Shown: in pieces, positions 6,685 through 6,942 of the stretch
Position numbering within the stretch: the stretch's first letter is position 1
Layout: the number at the start of each line of letters is the position of its first letter
Origin: Chitinophagaceae bacterium
GTDB lineage: Bacteria > Bacteroidota > Bacteroidia > Chitinophagales > Chitinophagaceae
Reading direction: 5' to 3'
DNA length: 6,942 nt
Assembly (NCBI GenBank): GCA_003136915.1
Contig: PLEB01000217.1
Span: 137-7,078, forward strand
The notes under the pieces: generated by a model
The model's database searches: none
What the model was told of the DNA's origin: nothing
Seen by the model: the letters and a program-made list of their open reading frames with translations, nothing else
Made by a program: the position numbers and the translations under genes

Positions 6685-6728
6685 CCTGTTATATACCTGT
6701 TATATACCTATTAAGACCCTGTTAAAGA
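6685..6728. repeat. Four-unit 11-bp direct repeat (operator-like) in the divergent intergenic region
   Basis: The plus strand reads CCTGTTATATA, CCTGTTATATA, CCTATTAAGAC, CCTGTTAAAGA without gaps: two perfect 11-mers and two diverged ones. A further CCTGTAATTAA at 6619-6629 is in the same 11-bp register (66 nt upstream), and CCTGTTTCTAA occurs on the minus strand at 6654-6644. The period of about one helical turn puts the units on one DNA face. The CTGTTAT core with a 4-bp gap recalls the PhoB box (CTGTCAT direct repeats, 11-bp period) bound by OmpR/PhoB-family regulators. The array ends 80 nt before the lipoprotein start at 6809 and lies 133 nt upstream of the DUF6266 start, so it could serve either. 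The rest of 6552-6808 is AT-rich with no other gene seen. Confidence 0.55.
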
Positions 6729-6808
6729 GTTTAGAATCCGGGAACGAATAACTACCCTCCAGGCTGTGGCCGCATACCCATCCTTATTGGTATTTTAGCA
6801 AACTATTT

Positions 6809-6942
6809 ATGTGTCAACACCGATTGGATTTAAAATATTTGTTGAAGAAATCGCGGATCTGTTTTTTATTTTTAGCAACCGTCTTCATCTTTACCTCCTG
6901 CCATGTTCGTTCTGCCGGTAATAAAAAAACATTTCGATATAA
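6809..6942 (+). CDS. N-terminal part of a lipoprotein (truncated by window end); possibly a family 5 solute-binding protein
   Basis: From the ATG at 6809 the frame stays open for 44 codons to the window edge. It begins MCQHRLDLKYLLKKSR, continues with the hydrophobic ICFLFLATVFIF (17-28) and ends in a TSC lipobox with the cysteine at residue 31, so it should be exported and lipidated. The mature start reads CHVRSAGNKKTFRY. In Bacteroidota, peptide-binding ABC transporter lipoproteins (SBP family 5) often begin with a Lys-Phe-Arg-Tyr-Asn-type strand soon after the cysteine, so that family is a candidate, but 14 mature residues are not enough to decide. It is the only plus-strand gene here and diverges from the DUF6266 gene. 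TATTTTAG at 6791-6798 is one mismatch from the TAnnTTTG promoter box but lacks a convincing -33 partner. Confidence 0.65.
   Translation, partial: MCQHRLDLKYLLKKSRICFLFLATVFIFTSCHVRSAGNKKTFRY

Overview
The window looks like a chromosomal segment from a member of the Bacteroidota, probably Chitinophagaceae or a relative. The reasons are the nusB - DUF1573 - yajC - coaE cluster, the long NusB of about 307 residues, a DUF6266-family protein, lipoproteins with short FxxC-type lipoboxes, and starts preceded by A-rich leaders rather than strong Shine-Dalgarno sites. This placement is inferred from gene content, not from a marker gene.

Layout: seven complete genes all lie on the minus strand, so transcription runs from right to left. 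In that order they are a DUF6266 protein (6551-5916), a secreted M1-family zinc metallopeptidase (5744-4071), a Wzx-like flippase with about 14 membrane segments (4026-2506), nusB (2494-1571), a DUF1573 lipoprotein (1567-1091), yajC (1060-722) and coaE (654-70). The flippase, nusB, DUF1573 and yajC genes are 3 to 30 nt apart and look like one transcription unit. A strong intrinsic terminator (13-bp stem, 4-nt loop, seven Ts) lies between yajC and coaE, ending only 16 nt before the coaE start codon. At the far right a truncated plus-strand gene starts at 6809 and encodes a lipoprotein signal peptide; it diverges from the DUF6266 gene.

Functions: the central cluster mixes rRNA transcription (NusB), membrane protein export (YajC), coenzyme A synthesis (CoaE) and envelope components (flippase, DUF1573 lipoprotein, periplasmic or outer-membrane peptidase). 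It reads as a housekeeping and envelope region. No CRISPR array, insertion sequence, tRNA or rRNA is visible.

The non-coding signals are the less ordinary part. (1) A heptamer array, TAGATGG x3 plus TTGATGG, supplies the coaE stop codon, and inverted copies at the window's left edge can pair with it in a 15/16-bp stem. (2) The yajC/coaE terminator sits against the coaE start. (3) An 11-bp-period direct repeat in the divergent intergenic region (6685-6728) resembles the spacing and half-site of PhoB/OmpR-family operators. I do not see convincing evidence for a wholly new system. The best unexplained items are the 11-bp repeat array, the heptamer inverted repeat and the DUF6266 gene.
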